Source: an uncultured Cryomorphaceae bacterium (GTDB lineage Bacteria > Bacteroidota > Bacteroidia > Flavobacteriales > Schleiferiaceae). Taken from it: a DNA stretch of 8,519 bases. A model generated the notes under the pieces. The model saw only the letters and a program-made list of their open reading frames with translations. It had not been told where the DNA came from and did no database searches. The stretch is from positions 1 to 8,519 of the forward strand of contig CALCFH010000453.1 of NCBI GenBank assembly GCA_937900215.1. Reading direction: 5' to 3'. This document shows positions 1 to 7,331 of this stretch, piece after piece (the first letter of the stretch is position 1; every line of letters begins with the position of its first letter). A program made the position numbers and the translations under genes.

Positions 1-1338
1 TCTTTCCCAATACCTAATTGGTTTGGACATGCTCTAAGTATTATTCTGCTCTTTTTCATGGATAGCATTTGGGCAATGAAAGTTCAATTACTTGCCCTTA
101 TGTTCAGCTTTGCTTTCTGCTGGCGTTGGGTATTAATTCGAGCGAATATCCAAAATATCTGGGCAAGTCATTTTGGAGTCTTAATGATATGGTCTTGGTT
201 TATCTTATTGGGATTTCACAATTTTTTATGGGGTGTTAATTTTGCCATGATTGGGATGGCTATTTCCTTGAAATCACACTATTCAACTAGAAAATTAGCT
301 TTTAAATACTTTGGAATATTTGGCCTGCTCTATTTCTCCCATCCCACCCTCTTTTTAGTTGCTCTTACCTGGATAGGTTTGTATCGTATTGGACAGCTCT
401 TTTCTTCTCGAAAAGAAAAAACACAAGGATTAAATGGATTGATATCCTTATTCATTGGATCTCTTCCTTGGTTCATCTTACTTATCGCCTTCATTTTTAG
501 TCGCAATTCAGATTGGATTTCAAATGTTTATCTATCACTTTCTGAAAAAGTAGATATGATTCAGGAGTTCAGTCCACTTCTTCTATTTAATGGAGACTTC
601 GAGACTCCCTTAATCTATTATGTTTTGCTTGTTTTTATTGTCTTATTGGTTGTTTCATTTTTTCTTTATTCAAAACAGAGAAGGTCAGGAAGAGATATAT
701 CTAAATTAAATCTGCCTTTTGTATTTGCGTCTACCATATTAGCTTTTAGCTGTTTAATTGGATTTTTCATCCTTCCTGACAGCACAGATACTGGTAGTTT
801 TATAAGTGTAAGAATTTTGTATCTGACACTTATTTTCACAATTCTATTACTCACTTATTTTATCAGATATTCATTCATTTTTGTTTTGGCTTATCTTGTA
901 TTTATAGGTATTCAAATGAATCGTGTGAGTTATTACACAGGTATTTATAAAACAAATGCAGTTTTATTGAACCGTTTAGAAAAGTGGGGAAGCGGTATAG
1001 AACCTGGCTCTTTGCTGGTTTGCATAAATGAAGGACCTTGGTTTTTCGAAAATTTAGAAACACAACTTTCATTGAAGAATGACATAGTTTGCATAGAAAA
1101 TTTCGAAGCAGTTACAGGTTATTTTCCATTGTTTTGGAAGGTAGGGAAGTACCCCGTACCGACTCCTGAAGAGCAACTATTTAATCATAAAGGTGAATTA
1201 TTGGATGAGATTGATTATGTATTATGGATAAGAAATAATTCAGATGTCCATCCAAAATTAGATTCAAATTCTCTTGAATTAATTGAATCATATGAGTCAT
1301 ACTTTTTGTTCAGATGGCAACCGAATGGAAAGTATTGA
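1..1338 (+). CDS. Multi-pass membrane protein with C-terminal soluble domain, 5' end cut off by window
   Basis: The reading frame is open from base 1, so the ATG at 58 is probably internal and the true start lies outside the window; 445 codons are visible. Hydrophobic segments suggest about ten membrane helices over roughly the first 300 visible residues. A charged loop (SSRKEK) sits near visible residues 135-140. The last ~125 residues are hydrophilic and look like a folded domain, with a Gly-Tyr-Phe-Pro stretch near residue 373. A Ser-His-Pro within a membrane segment (near residue 113) and a His close to the first visible helix are the only notable polar residues there. The shape, many helices followed by a soluble tail, recalls GT-C type glycosyltransferases and polymer-export proteins of Bacteroidota, but I see no diagnostic catalytic motif, so no function is assigned. 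It converges on the citrate synthase gene and ends in TGA 61 bases from that gene's stop. It is unlikely to be functionally linked to the minus-strand genes. Confidence 0.8.
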   Translation, partial: SFPIPNWFGHALSIILLFFMDSIWAMKVQLLALMFSFAFCWRWVLIRANIQNIWASHFGVLMIWSWFILLGFHNFLWGVNFAMIGMAISLKSHYSTRKLAFKYFGIFGLLYFSHPTLFLVALTWIGLYRIGQLFSSRKEKTQGLNGLISLFIGSLPWFILLIAFIFSRNSDWISNVYLSLSEKVDMIQEFSPLLLFNGDFETPLIYYVLLVFIVLLVVSFFLYSKQRRSGRDISKLNLPFVFASTILAFSCLIGFFILPDSTDTGSFISVRILYLTLIFTILLLTYFIRYSFIFVLAYLVFIGIQMNRVSYYTGIYKTNAVLLNRLEKWGSGIEPGSLLVCINEGPWFFENLETQLSLKNDIVCIENFEAVTGYFPLFWKVGKYPVPTPEEQLFNHKGELLDEIDYVLWIRNNSDVHPKLDSNSLELIESYESYFLFRWQPNGKY

Positions 1339-1350
1339 ATAGTGTATAAA

Positions 1351-1389
1351 ATAAGAAGCCCCGCAATAATGCAGGGCTTTTATTCTTTT
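1351..1389. terminator. Bidirectional intrinsic terminator between convergent genes
   Basis: A stem AAGCCC (1356-1361) pairs with GGGCTT (1374-1379). After one C-A mismatch it continues as GCA (1363-1365) with TGC (1370-1372), around the loop ATAA. On the plus strand the hairpin is followed by TTTTATTCTTTT. On the minus strand it is followed by CTTCTTATTTT. Both sides are therefore T-rich enough to end the plus-strand membrane protein gene and the minus-strand citrate synthase gene. The hairpin lies wholly in the 61-base gap between the two stop codons. Confidence 0.8.
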
Positions 1390-1399
1390 GCAAAATACT

Positions 1400-2707
1400 C
1401 TATTCTGCGGCAAATTTCTTTTTCAATATATTGGTAGTAGTTGAGCCTGGTCTTTCTATTGGCATGCCAAGGACTCTATCCCAAACAAGACTAGCCATAG
1501 TACCTAATGAACGAGACACCCCAAACAATACAGTATAGAAATCGTATTCAGTAAGGCCGTAATGCATTAATAATTGACCACTATGGGCATCTACATTCGG
1601 CCAAGGATTTTTCACCTTACCTGTTGCTTCTAGAATTTCAGGAACAACTTCGTATATACGACTTACGATAAGAAACAACTCATCATGAGGCATAAACTTC
1701 AAGGCAAACTCTCTCTGAGCCGTATATCTTGGATCTGTTTTCCTCAGAACAGCATGACCAAATCCGGGTATAACCTTTCCTTCAGCTAAAGTCTTTTTAC
1801 AATAGTTTGCGATTTGTTCTTTAGAAGGAAGACCTCCTCCTAAATCTTTTTTCATCCCTTGTATCCAACGAATAACTTCTTGGTTGGCTAAGCCGTGCAA
1901 AGGCCCAGCAAGACCAGCCATGCCAGCTCCGAAGCTTAAATATGGATCAGTAAGAGCACTTCCAACTAGGTGAATAGCATGTGCAGAAACATTTCCTCCT
2001 TCGTGGTCAGCATGAATGGTAAGGTACATGCGCATCATTTCCTTAAACTCTTCATTGTCAAATCCTAGCATATGTGCGAAGTTGCCGCCCCAATCTAGTT
2101 TTGAATCCGGTTCTATATGATCTCCATTGTGATAGCAGCGTCTATAGATATAGGCAGCTATCCTAGGGAGTCTAGCGATTAGATTCATGGCATCTTCAAA
2201 AGTTGGAGACCAATACTCTGACTTTGAAATACCTTCGCGATAATCCTTTTGAAATTCTGATTCAGTTCTACAAGCAGTTATACCTGCAATAAATTGAGTC
2301 ATAGGATGTGCTGTCTTTGGCAGCGCATCAATTACATTGAACACATGATGCGGAACAATGGCTCTTCTAGCCCAGTTGTTGCTAACTCTGCGAACATCAT
2401 CATCTGTGGGAAGTTCGTTCATTAACATCAGGTAGAATATCCCTTCAGGAAGAACTTGCTCTCCACCAGGATATTTCGGTAACCTCTCCTGTAGCTCTGG
2501 AATACTATATCCCCTGAATCGAATTCCTTCCTCATTGTCTAACTTCGAGGTCTCGCAAATTAATGCAGGCATTCCACGCATTCCTGCGTAAAGCTGACTG
2601 ACTTTAATTTCTCCAATAACTTCATCACCATGCTGACTGATGAAATCTTTCACATCTCTTATAGAGTCGTCAATTATGCTTGAAAATTTCTCTTTTATCT
2701 TGTCCAT
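1400..2707 (-). CDS. gltA: Citrate synthase, mitochondrial (eukaryotic-like) type
   Basis: Condenses oxaloacetate and acetyl-CoA to citrate, the entry step of the TCA cycle in the cytoplasm. The 435-residue protein has the expected catalytic triad: His271 in GPLHGLANQEV, His318 in PGFGHAVLRKTDPRY and Asp373 in NVDAHSG. The conserved arginines are at 327, 399 and 419, and HADHEGGNVSAH covers 232-243. These stretches, the N-terminal GMRGM and GIRFRGYSIPE motifs, and KNPWPNVDAHSG match pig mitochondrial citrate synthase almost word for word as I recall it. The protein does not resemble the NADH-sensitive hexameric enzyme of E. coli. There is no mitochondrial-type targeting peptide; the protein begins at the equivalent of the mature animal enzyme. 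The ATG lies 14 bases after the eno stop, preceded by an A-rich leader, so it is probably the last gene of carA-eno-gltA. A TAG stop is followed by a terminator. Function is near certain; the symbol is by function, and the subfamily is inferred from motif recall. Confidence 0.95.
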   Translation of the reverse strand: MDKIKEKFSSIIDDSIRDVKDFISQHGDEVIGEIKVSQLYAGMRGMPALICETSKLDNEEGIRFRGYSIPELQERLPKYPGGEQVLPEGIFYLMLMNELPTDDDVRRVSNNWARRAIVPHHVFNVIDALPKTAHPMTQFIAGITACRTESEFQKDYREGISKSEYWSPTFEDAMNLIARLPRIAAYIYRRCYHNGDHIEPDSKLDWGGNFAHMLGFDNEEFKEMMRMYLTIHADHEGGNVSAHAIHLVGSALTDPYLSFGAGMAGLAGPLHGLANQEVIRWIQGMKKDLGGGLPSKEQIANYCKKTLAEGKVIPGFGHAVLRKTDPRYTAQREFALKFMPHDELFLIVSRIYEVVPEILEATGKVKNPWPNVDAHSGQLLMHYGLTEYDFYTVLFGVSRSLGTMASLVWDRVLGMPIERPGSTTTNILKKKFAAE

Positions 2708-2721
2708 ATTTTCTTTGTTTA

Positions 2722-4008
2722 TTAAATGTACTTGAAAGATTTACCTTGGAAGAGTGCTACGTCACCTAGTGCCTCTTCAATTCGGAGTAACTGGTTGTAT
2801 TTAGCCATTCTATCTGATCTTGAAGCAGAACCTGTTTTAATTTGTCCTGTATTTAGGGCAACTGCCAAATCCGCTATCGTGCTATCCTCTGTTTCACCAG
2901 AGCGATGACTCATAACGCATGTATAGTTGTTTTTGTGAGCTAGATTTACAGTATTAAGTGTTTCAGTTAATGTACCAATTTGATTCACTTTAATTAGAAC
3001 ACTATTTGCTACACCTTGTTCAATTCCTTGTTGAACCCTTGTTTCATTGGTTACAAATAAATCATCTCCCACCAACTGTGTGCTTTTTCCAATGGCATCG
3101 GTCAATTTTTTCCATCCAGCCCAATCGTCTTCATGCAGGCCGTCCTCAACACTGATGATAGGATATTTTTTTACCCAATCCGTCCAATATGCAACCATTT
3201 CATCTGAAGTCTTTTTCATTCCATCAGACTTATGGAAGGTGTATAATCCAGTCTCTGTATTGTAAAATTCGCTAGCTGCAGCATCCATAGCTATCCAAAC
3301 ATCTTCTCCAGGTCTGTAACCTGCCTTTTCGATGGATTTAAGTACTATTTCAATGGCTTCTTCATTGGATTTAATATTCGGAGCAAATCCGCCTTCATCT
3401 CCAACATTTGTTGAATATCCTTTGTCTTTGAGAACCTTTTTTAGGTGATGGAATATTTCTGTTCCCATTCTAAGTCCCTCACTAAAACTGTTTGCTCCAA
3501 ATGGCATAACCATGAATTCTTGAAAGTCGATGCTATTGTCTGCATGCGAACCTCCGTTGAGGATATTCATCATAGGTACAGGAAGGGTTCTAGCAGCAAT
3601 TCCACCGATGTAGTTGTATAGACTTTGTCCTGTAGATTGAGCTCCAGCCTTTGCTGTAGCTAGAGAGACTGCCAAAATAGCATTGGCGCCTAAGTTCTTT
3701 TTGTTTGGACTTCCATCCAGAGAAATCATGGTCTCATCAATCATAATCTGATCAGAAACGTGCATTCCAACTATTTCGCTTGCAATAACTTCATTCACAT
3801 TATGAATAGCTTGTAACACACCCTTTCCCATATAGGTTTTGGGATCGTTGTCTCTTAACTCAACAGCCTCATGGATTCCGGTTGAGGCCCCAGATGGCAC
3901 CGCGGCACGGCCAAAAGAGCCGTCGTCACAAATGACATCAACTTCAACAGTAGGGTTTCCTCTTGAATCGAGAATTTGTCTTGCATGTATGGCGGATATA
4001 TATCCCAT
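2722..4008 (-). CDS. eno: Enolase (phosphopyruvate hydratase)
   Basis: Interconverts 2-phosphoglycerate and phosphoenolpyruvate in glycolysis and gluconeogenesis, Mg2+-dependent. The 428-residue length is typical of bacterial enolases. Expected residues are in place: proton donor Glu205 (NVGDEGG), base Lys340 (LIKVNQIGT), Mg ligands Asp242 (MDAAASE), Glu288 (SVEDG) and Asp315 (GDDLFVTN), substrate-binding His368-Arg369-Ser370 (SHRSGETED), and Lys391 (IKTG). The N-terminal ARQILDSRGNPTVEVDV and the active-site loop SGASTGIHE are standard. The ATG is only 6 bases from the carA stop and the TAA is 14 bases before the citrate synthase start, so the three genes are almost certainly co-transcribed. 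No Shine-Dalgarno sequence is visible; the leader is AATTAAGTAATT, with A at -3. Nothing is missing or unusual. Confidence 0.99.
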   Translation of the reverse strand: MGYISAIHARQILDSRGNPTVEVDVICDDGSFGRAAVPSGASTGIHEAVELRDNDPKTYMGKGVLQAIHNVNEVIASEIVGMHVSDQIMIDETMISLDGSPNKKNLGANAILAVSLATAKAGAQSTGQSLYNYIGGIAARTLPVPMMNILNGGSHADNSIDFQEFMVMPFGANSFSEGLRMGTEIFHHLKKVLKDKGYSTNVGDEGGFAPNIKSNEEAIEIVLKSIEKAGYRPGEDVWIAMDAAASEFYNTETGLYTFHKSDGMKKTSDEMVAYWTDWVKKYPIISVEDGLHEDDWAGWKKLTDAIGKSTQLVGDDLFVTNETRVQQGIEQGVANSVLIKVNQIGTLTETLNTVNLAHKNNYTCVMSHRSGETEDSTIADLAVALNTGQIKTGSASRSDRMAKYNQLLRIEEALGDVALFQGKSFKYI

Positions 4009-4014
4009 AATTAC

Positions 4015-5112
4015 TTAATTTAAGTGGTCTTTTATGTTGGCAATAAATTGGTCAAAAAGATAACGAGAATCATGCGGACCTGGAGAAGCTTCTGGGTGAA
4101 ATTGTACAGAAAAAATGGGCTTGTCTTTCACCGCAATTCCAGCCACTGAATTATCGTTCAAATGTACATGGGTTAACTCTAAATTATCCGCTTTTAACAC
4201 ACTTTCTTCTGTCACCACGAAGCCATGATTTTGACTTGTAATTTCACCTTTTCCGGTAAGTTTGTTTAATACTGGATGATTTATTCCTCGGTGTCCATTA
4301 TGCATTTTTTTGGTTTCTAGTCCATTGGAGAGGGCAAGCAACTGGTGTCCCAGGCAAATCCCAAAAACAGGAAGACCAGTCATTGTTACCTCTTTTACGA
4401 GTGAGATGCTTTCATGCATAACAGATGGATCACCCGGTCCATTGGAAAGAAATATTCCAGAAGGATTGAATTTCATGATCTCCGATAGACTTGTATGCAT
4501 AGGAAAAACACGAACATGACAATTTCTTTTAACCAAATTGTCGAGAATAGATAATTTGATTCCAAAATCAATCGCAGCTACTTTAAATTCATTTCCAATA
4601 CCAAGCTCGTACATCTCTTTCGTACTAACTTTAGAGGAGAGTTCAAGGCCATTCATCGAAGGAACTTGAGTGAGCCTATTTTTCAATTCTTCTTGATCGA
4701 GAATTTCAGTTGAAAAAATGGCATTCATCGCACCTTTGTCTCTTATGTGTCTAACCAGAGCTCTTGTATCTACTCCTTCTATAGCGAGTTTACCTTCTGA
4801 TTTAAAGTGCTCCATTAAGCTTTGGATATCTCCAGATCTGGAGGCTATTTGACTAAATGATTTACAAATAAGACCTGCGATCTGTATTTTTCCAGACTGT
4901 TTATCGGCATGAGAAGTACCGTAATTTCCAATGTGTGAGCTTGCCATTACGAGTAATTGGCCGAAATAGGAGGGGTCTGAGAATATTTCTTGATACCCAG
5001 TCATTCCTGTGTTAAAGCATATTTCTCCTGACGAAGTTCCCAGAAGCCCAACAGAACTCCCGTGAAATACAGTTCCGTCCTCTAACAAGAGGATTGCAGC
5101 ATTTTTAGACAT
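4015..5112 (-). CDS. carA: Carbamoyl-phosphate synthase small (glutaminase) subunit
   Basis: Hydrolyses glutamine and passes ammonia to the large subunit CarB, giving carbamoyl phosphate for pyrimidine and arginine synthesis. From the chosen ATG at 5112 the protein is 365 residues. The N-terminal small-chain domain (about 1-170) starts ILLLEDGTVFHG and contains FNTGMTGYQE. The class I glutamine amidotransferase domain (about 175-360) has SNGPGDPS at 223-230, nucleophile Cys253 in GICLGHQ, and His339 and Glu341 in FHPEASPGPHDS. The frame extends upstream to a TTG at 5145. That codon lies in the loop of a transcription terminator, and the added residues (MPIPFFLIFTN) are simply the translated hairpin arm and T-run, so I reject that start. 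carB is not adjacent, so it must lie elsewhere if present. The gene heads a cluster with eno and gltA. No clear promoter is visible in the 77 bases after rplQ. Confidence 0.97.
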   Translation of the reverse strand: MSKNAAILLLEDGTVFHGSSVGLLGTSSGEICFNTGMTGYQEIFSDPSYFGQLLVMASSHIGNYGTSHADKQSGKIQIAGLICKSFSQIASRSGDIQSLMEHFKSEGKLAIEGVDTRALVRHIRDKGAMNAIFSTEILDQEELKNRLTQVPSMNGLELSSKVSTKEMYELGIGNEFKVAAIDFGIKLSILDNLVKRNCHVRVFPMHTSLSEIMKFNPSGIFLSNGPGDPSVMHESISLVKEVTMTGLPVFGICLGHQLLALSNGLETKKMHNGHRGINHPVLNKLTGKGEITSQNHGFVVTEESVLKADNLELTHVHLNDNSVAGIAVKDKPIFSVQFHPEASPGPHDSRYLFDQFIANIKDHLN

Positions 5113-5125
5113 ATTGGTAAAGATC

Positions 5126-5165
5126 AAAAAAAAAGGGATAGGCAACTAAATGCACTATCCCTTTT
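5126..5165 (-). terminator. Strong intrinsic terminator ending the ribosomal protein operon
   Basis: On the minus strand AAAAGGGATAG (5165-5155) pairs perfectly with CTATCCCTTTT (5141-5131), an 11-base-pair stem. It is extended by GCA/TGC after a single unpaired base. The stem runs straight into nine consecutive Ts (5134-5126) on the minus strand. It lies 24 bases beyond the rplQ stop and ends 13 bases before the carA ATG. It should separate the ribosomal operon from carA-eno-gltA, unless transcription reads through. Confidence 0.92.
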
Positions 5166-5189
5166 AAGATTATACTTGAGAACAATTTA

Positions 5190-5693
5190 TTAATCCTTCT
5201 CTGATTCAGTGGTTTCAGCAGCGCTCGTTTGGGGTGCCTTCATTGATTCTGTAGATACAGTGTCTGATGATTTAGCTCCGCCTCTTCTACTTCTTCTAGC
5301 CGCTGTTTTCTGAGTTTTCTCATTAGAGTAAAGCTCATTGAAATCAACCAACTCAATCATACACATTTCAGCATTGTCGCCTAAACGGTTTCCTGTTTTG
5401 ATAATACGAGTGTAGCCACCTGGGCGATCTCCAACCTTAGTAACCACTGTCCTAAACAGCTCTGTTACTGCGTTTTTACTCTTAAGGTAACTGAAAACAA
5501 TCCTTCTATTATGAGTACTGTCTTCCTTTGATCTTGTTATAAGAGGCTCAACGTATTTCCGAAGCTCCTTGGCTTTAGCAACTGTTGTATTAATCCTTTT
5601 GTGTTCAATAATTGAACAAGCCATATTAGCAAGCATAGCATTACGATGCGCCGCTTTTCTGCCGAGATGGTTATTTTTCTTACCGTGTCTCAT
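5190..5693 (-). CDS. rplQ: 50S ribosomal protein L17 (bL17) with C-terminal extension
   Basis: Large-subunit protein near the peptide exit tunnel. The first ~118 of 167 residues form the conserved L17 core, from MRHGKKNNHLGRKAAHR, through GGYTRIIKTGNRLGDNAEM, to MIELVDFNE. E. coli L17 is about 127 residues. The remaining ~45 residues form a tail with a basic patch (ARRSRRGG, 132-139), then a Ser/Thr/Glu-rich low-complexity stretch ending in SEKD. As far as I know, such tails are common in Bacteroidota L17. The ATG lies 8 bases from the rpoA stop, and TAGGGAA just before it is at best a weak Shine-Dalgarno site. This is the last gene of the ribosomal operon, with an intrinsic terminator 24 bases downstream. 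Confidence 0.98.
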   Translation of the reverse strand: MRHGKKNNHLGRKAAHRNAMLANMACSIIEHKRINTTVAKAKELRKYVEPLITRSKEDSTHNRRIVFSYLKSKNAVTELFRTVVTKVGDRPGGYTRIIKTGNRLGDNAEMCMIELVDFNELYSNEKTQKTAARRSRRGGAKSSDTVSTESMKAPQTSAAETTESEKD

Positions 5694-5701
5694 TTCCCTA
5701 G

Positions 5702-6694
5702 TTAGTCCTTATCCAATTTATACTTGCTCACATCCATTCCAAAGTTCAATCCTTTGGCATCAACTAGTTCATCTAGTTCTGTAAGCGATTTTTTACCGAA
5801 GTTTCTGAATTTCATCAAGTCTTGCTTGGTAAAACCAACTAGTTCACCTAGTGTTTCTACTTCTGCAGCCTTTAAGCAATTCAACGCACGTACACTCAAA
5901 TCCATGTCAGATAACTTGGTCTTAAGTAATTGACGCATACGAATGATTTCTTCATCGTAGGTTTCAATCTCAGCTGGAACGGTCTCCTCCAAAGCTATTT
6001 TTTCATCAGAAAAAAGCATGAAATGCTGAATTAAAATTTTGGCTGCTTCAGTCAAGGCTTCTTTAGGATGCACTGAGCCATCAGAGTTTATTTCAATAAT
6101 GAGTTTCTCGAAATCTGTCTTTTGTTCAACACGATAGTTCTCAATACTGTACTTGACATTTTTGATTGGCGTAAATATAGAATCGATAAATATCGTTCCT
6201 ATAGCCACATTGCCCTTCTTGTTCTCTTCAGCAGGAACATAACCACGGCCTTTTTCGATAGTTAGCTGCATGTCTAATTTAACCTTCGGCTCAAGATGAC
6301 ATATTACTAATTCTGGGTTCAAAACCTGAAACCCAGTAATGAATTTACCTAAGTCTCCCGCAGTAACCACTTCCTGACCCATTACTGAGGCAGCAATGTT
6401 TTCAGTATCGTGATCTTCAATTTGACGTTTGAAACGTACTTGCTTTAGGTTTAAAACAATTTCGGTTACATCTTCTACTACTCCCTTTATAGTACTGAAC
6501 TCATGTTCAACACCTTCAATTCGTACAGAGGTAAAGGCATAACCTTCGAGAGAACTTAGTAGTACTCTTCGGATTGCGTTGCCTATAGTTAAGCCATAAC
6601 CTGGTTCCAGTGGACGAAACTCGAATTGACCTTCGGTGTTCGTTGCGTGGTTTAGGATTACTTTTTCCGGCTTTTGGAAATTCAAAATTGCCAT
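5702..6694 (-). CDS. rpoA: DNA-directed RNA polymerase subunit alpha
   Basis: Alpha subunit, which dimerises to scaffold assembly of beta and beta' and contacts promoter DNA and activators. The 330 residues comprise an N-terminal assembly domain (about 1-232, with EPGYGLTIGNAIRRVLLSS at 30-48 and VLNPELVICH at 124-133), a linker, and a helix-hairpin-helix C-terminal domain (about 258-320). Residues matching the E. coli DNA-binding determinants are present: Arg269, Asn272 and Cys273 in LSVRALNCLKA, and Gly300, Lys301, Lys302, Ser303 and Glu306 in FGKKSLTEL. UP-element contact should therefore be possible. The C-terminus FGMDVSKYKLDKD and the N-terminus LNFQKPEKVI are like those of Flavobacteriia, which is my main clue to the organism. 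The gene sits in the usual place between rpsD (22-base gap) and rplQ (8-base gap). The start has no Shine-Dalgarno sequence. Confidence 0.99.
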   Translation of the reverse strand: MAILNFQKPEKVILNHATNTEGQFEFRPLEPGYGLTIGNAIRRVLLSSLEGYAFTSVRIEGVEHEFSTIKGVVEDVTEIVLNLKQVRFKRQIEDHDTENIAASVMGQEVVTAGDLGKFITGFQVLNPELVICHLEPKVKLDMQLTIEKGRGYVPAEENKKGNVAIGTIFIDSIFTPIKNVKYSIENYRVEQKTDFEKLIIEINSDGSVHPKEALTEAAKILIQHFMLFSDEKIALEETVPAEIETYDEEIIRMRQLLKTKLSDMDLSVRALNCLKAAEVETLGELVGFTKQDLMKFRNFGKKSLTELDELVDAKGLNFGMDVSKYKLDKD

Positions 6695-6716
6695 GAATTC
6701 GCTTATTATTGAATGC

Positions 6717-7322
6717 TTACTTAGAATATAGCTCGACGATCAGTTGTTCCTTGATGTTTTCAGGGATCTGATCTCTTAATGGAACGTTCAAGAAACGTCC
6801 GCTGTAATTGTCACTGTTCCATTCAATCCATTCGTATTTACTACCTCCAGACGTTAAATAATTTGAAATAACTTCCAAAGAGCGTGATTTTTCACGAATA
6901 GATACTGTGTCACCAGGATTGAGGTGGAAAGATGGAATATTAACTAGAGAGCCATTTACCATGATATGACGGTGACCCACTAATTGACGTGCTCCTGATC
7001 TAGTTGGACTGATGCCCATTCTGTACACCACGTTATCTAAGCGAGCTTCACATAGTTGAAGTAGATTCTCACCAGTAATACCTTTGTGACGAGAAGCCTT
7101 TTCGAATAAATTTCGAAATTGTTTCTCCAATATTCCATACGTATATTTTGCCTTTTGCTTCTCAGCTAATTGAACAGAATATTCCGATTTTTTTCCTCTT
7201 TTGCGGGCCAAACCATGTTGACCGGGAGGATAGTTACGCTTTTCAAAAGCACTGTCTGCACCGAAGATTGGATCTCCGAAACGACGAGCAATTTTAGTCT
7301 TAGGACCTGTATACCTTGCCAT
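6717..7322 (-). CDS. rpsD: 30S ribosomal protein S4 (uS4)
   Basis: Primary 16S rRNA-binding protein that nucleates 30S assembly and contributes to mRNA helicase activity at the entry channel. The 201-residue length is usual. It starts MARYTGPKTKIARRFGDPIFG and lacks the N-terminal zinc-binding cysteine cluster, so it is a zinc-free form. YPPGQHG is at residues 31-37. The S4 RNA-binding domain runs from about 92 to 155, with EARLDNVVYRMG and RQLVGHRHIMVNG. In E. coli S4 represses its own operon by binding the mRNA leader; no equivalent structure could be recognised here. It is unusual among these genes in having a purine-rich, Shine-Dalgarno-like AAGGAG just before the ATG. Gaps to rpsK and rpoA are 23 and 22 bases. 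Confidence 0.99.
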   Translation of the reverse strand: MARYTGPKTKIARRFGDPIFGADSAFEKRNYPPGQHGLARKRGKKSEYSVQLAEKQKAKYTYGILEKQFRNLFEKASRHKGITGENLLQLCEARLDNVVYRMGISPTRSGARQLVGHRHIMVNGSLVNIPSFHLNPGDTVSIREKSRSLEVISNYLTSGGSKYEWIEWNSDNYSGRFLNVPLRDQIPENIKEQLIVELYSK

Positions 7323-7325
7323 TGT

Positions 7326-7331
7326 CTCCTT
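7326..7331 (-). promoter_or_regulatory. Shine-Dalgarno-like site before rpsD
   Basis: The minus strand reads AAGAAGGAGACA directly before the rpsD ATG, giving an AAGGAG core only 3 bases from the start codon. The spacing is shorter than the usual 5-9 bases. It is the only clear Shine-Dalgarno-like core before any of the ten minus-strand genes. Whether it is used is unknown, since Bacteroidota ribosomes generally do not rely on this pairing. Confidence 0.45.

Noticed and set aside
58..60. ATG at 58 as the start of the membrane protein
   Set aside because: The frame is open back to base 1 and encodes further hydrophobic, gene-like sequence, so the start is probably outside the window.
666..854. 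Minus-strand 62-codon frame inside the membrane protein gene
   Set aside because: It is fully antisense to a longer coherent membrane protein frame with no supporting features.
2726..3265. Plus-strand open frames opposite eno
   Set aside because: They are antisense to a clearly conserved enolase gene and have no recognisable protein features.
4310..4519. Plus-strand open frame opposite carA
   Set aside because: It lies opposite the CarA amidotransferase domain and is an antisense shadow.
5113..5145. Longer carA start at a TTG, adding eleven residues
   Set aside because: The TTG lies in the loop of the rplQ terminator, and the extra codons are the hairpin arm and T-run. The ATG at 5112 gives the family-like N-terminus.
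5166..5189. TATAAT-like sequence between rplQ and the terminator as a carA promoter
   Set aside because: It has no well-spaced upstream box, does not fit the Bacteroidota promoter pattern, and its transcript would run straight through the terminator.
5569..5933. Plus-strand open frames opposite rplQ and rpoA
   Set aside because: Their composition reflects antisense reading of conserved ribosomal and polymerase genes. Hydrophobic stretches arise from complementing Lys/Glu codons.
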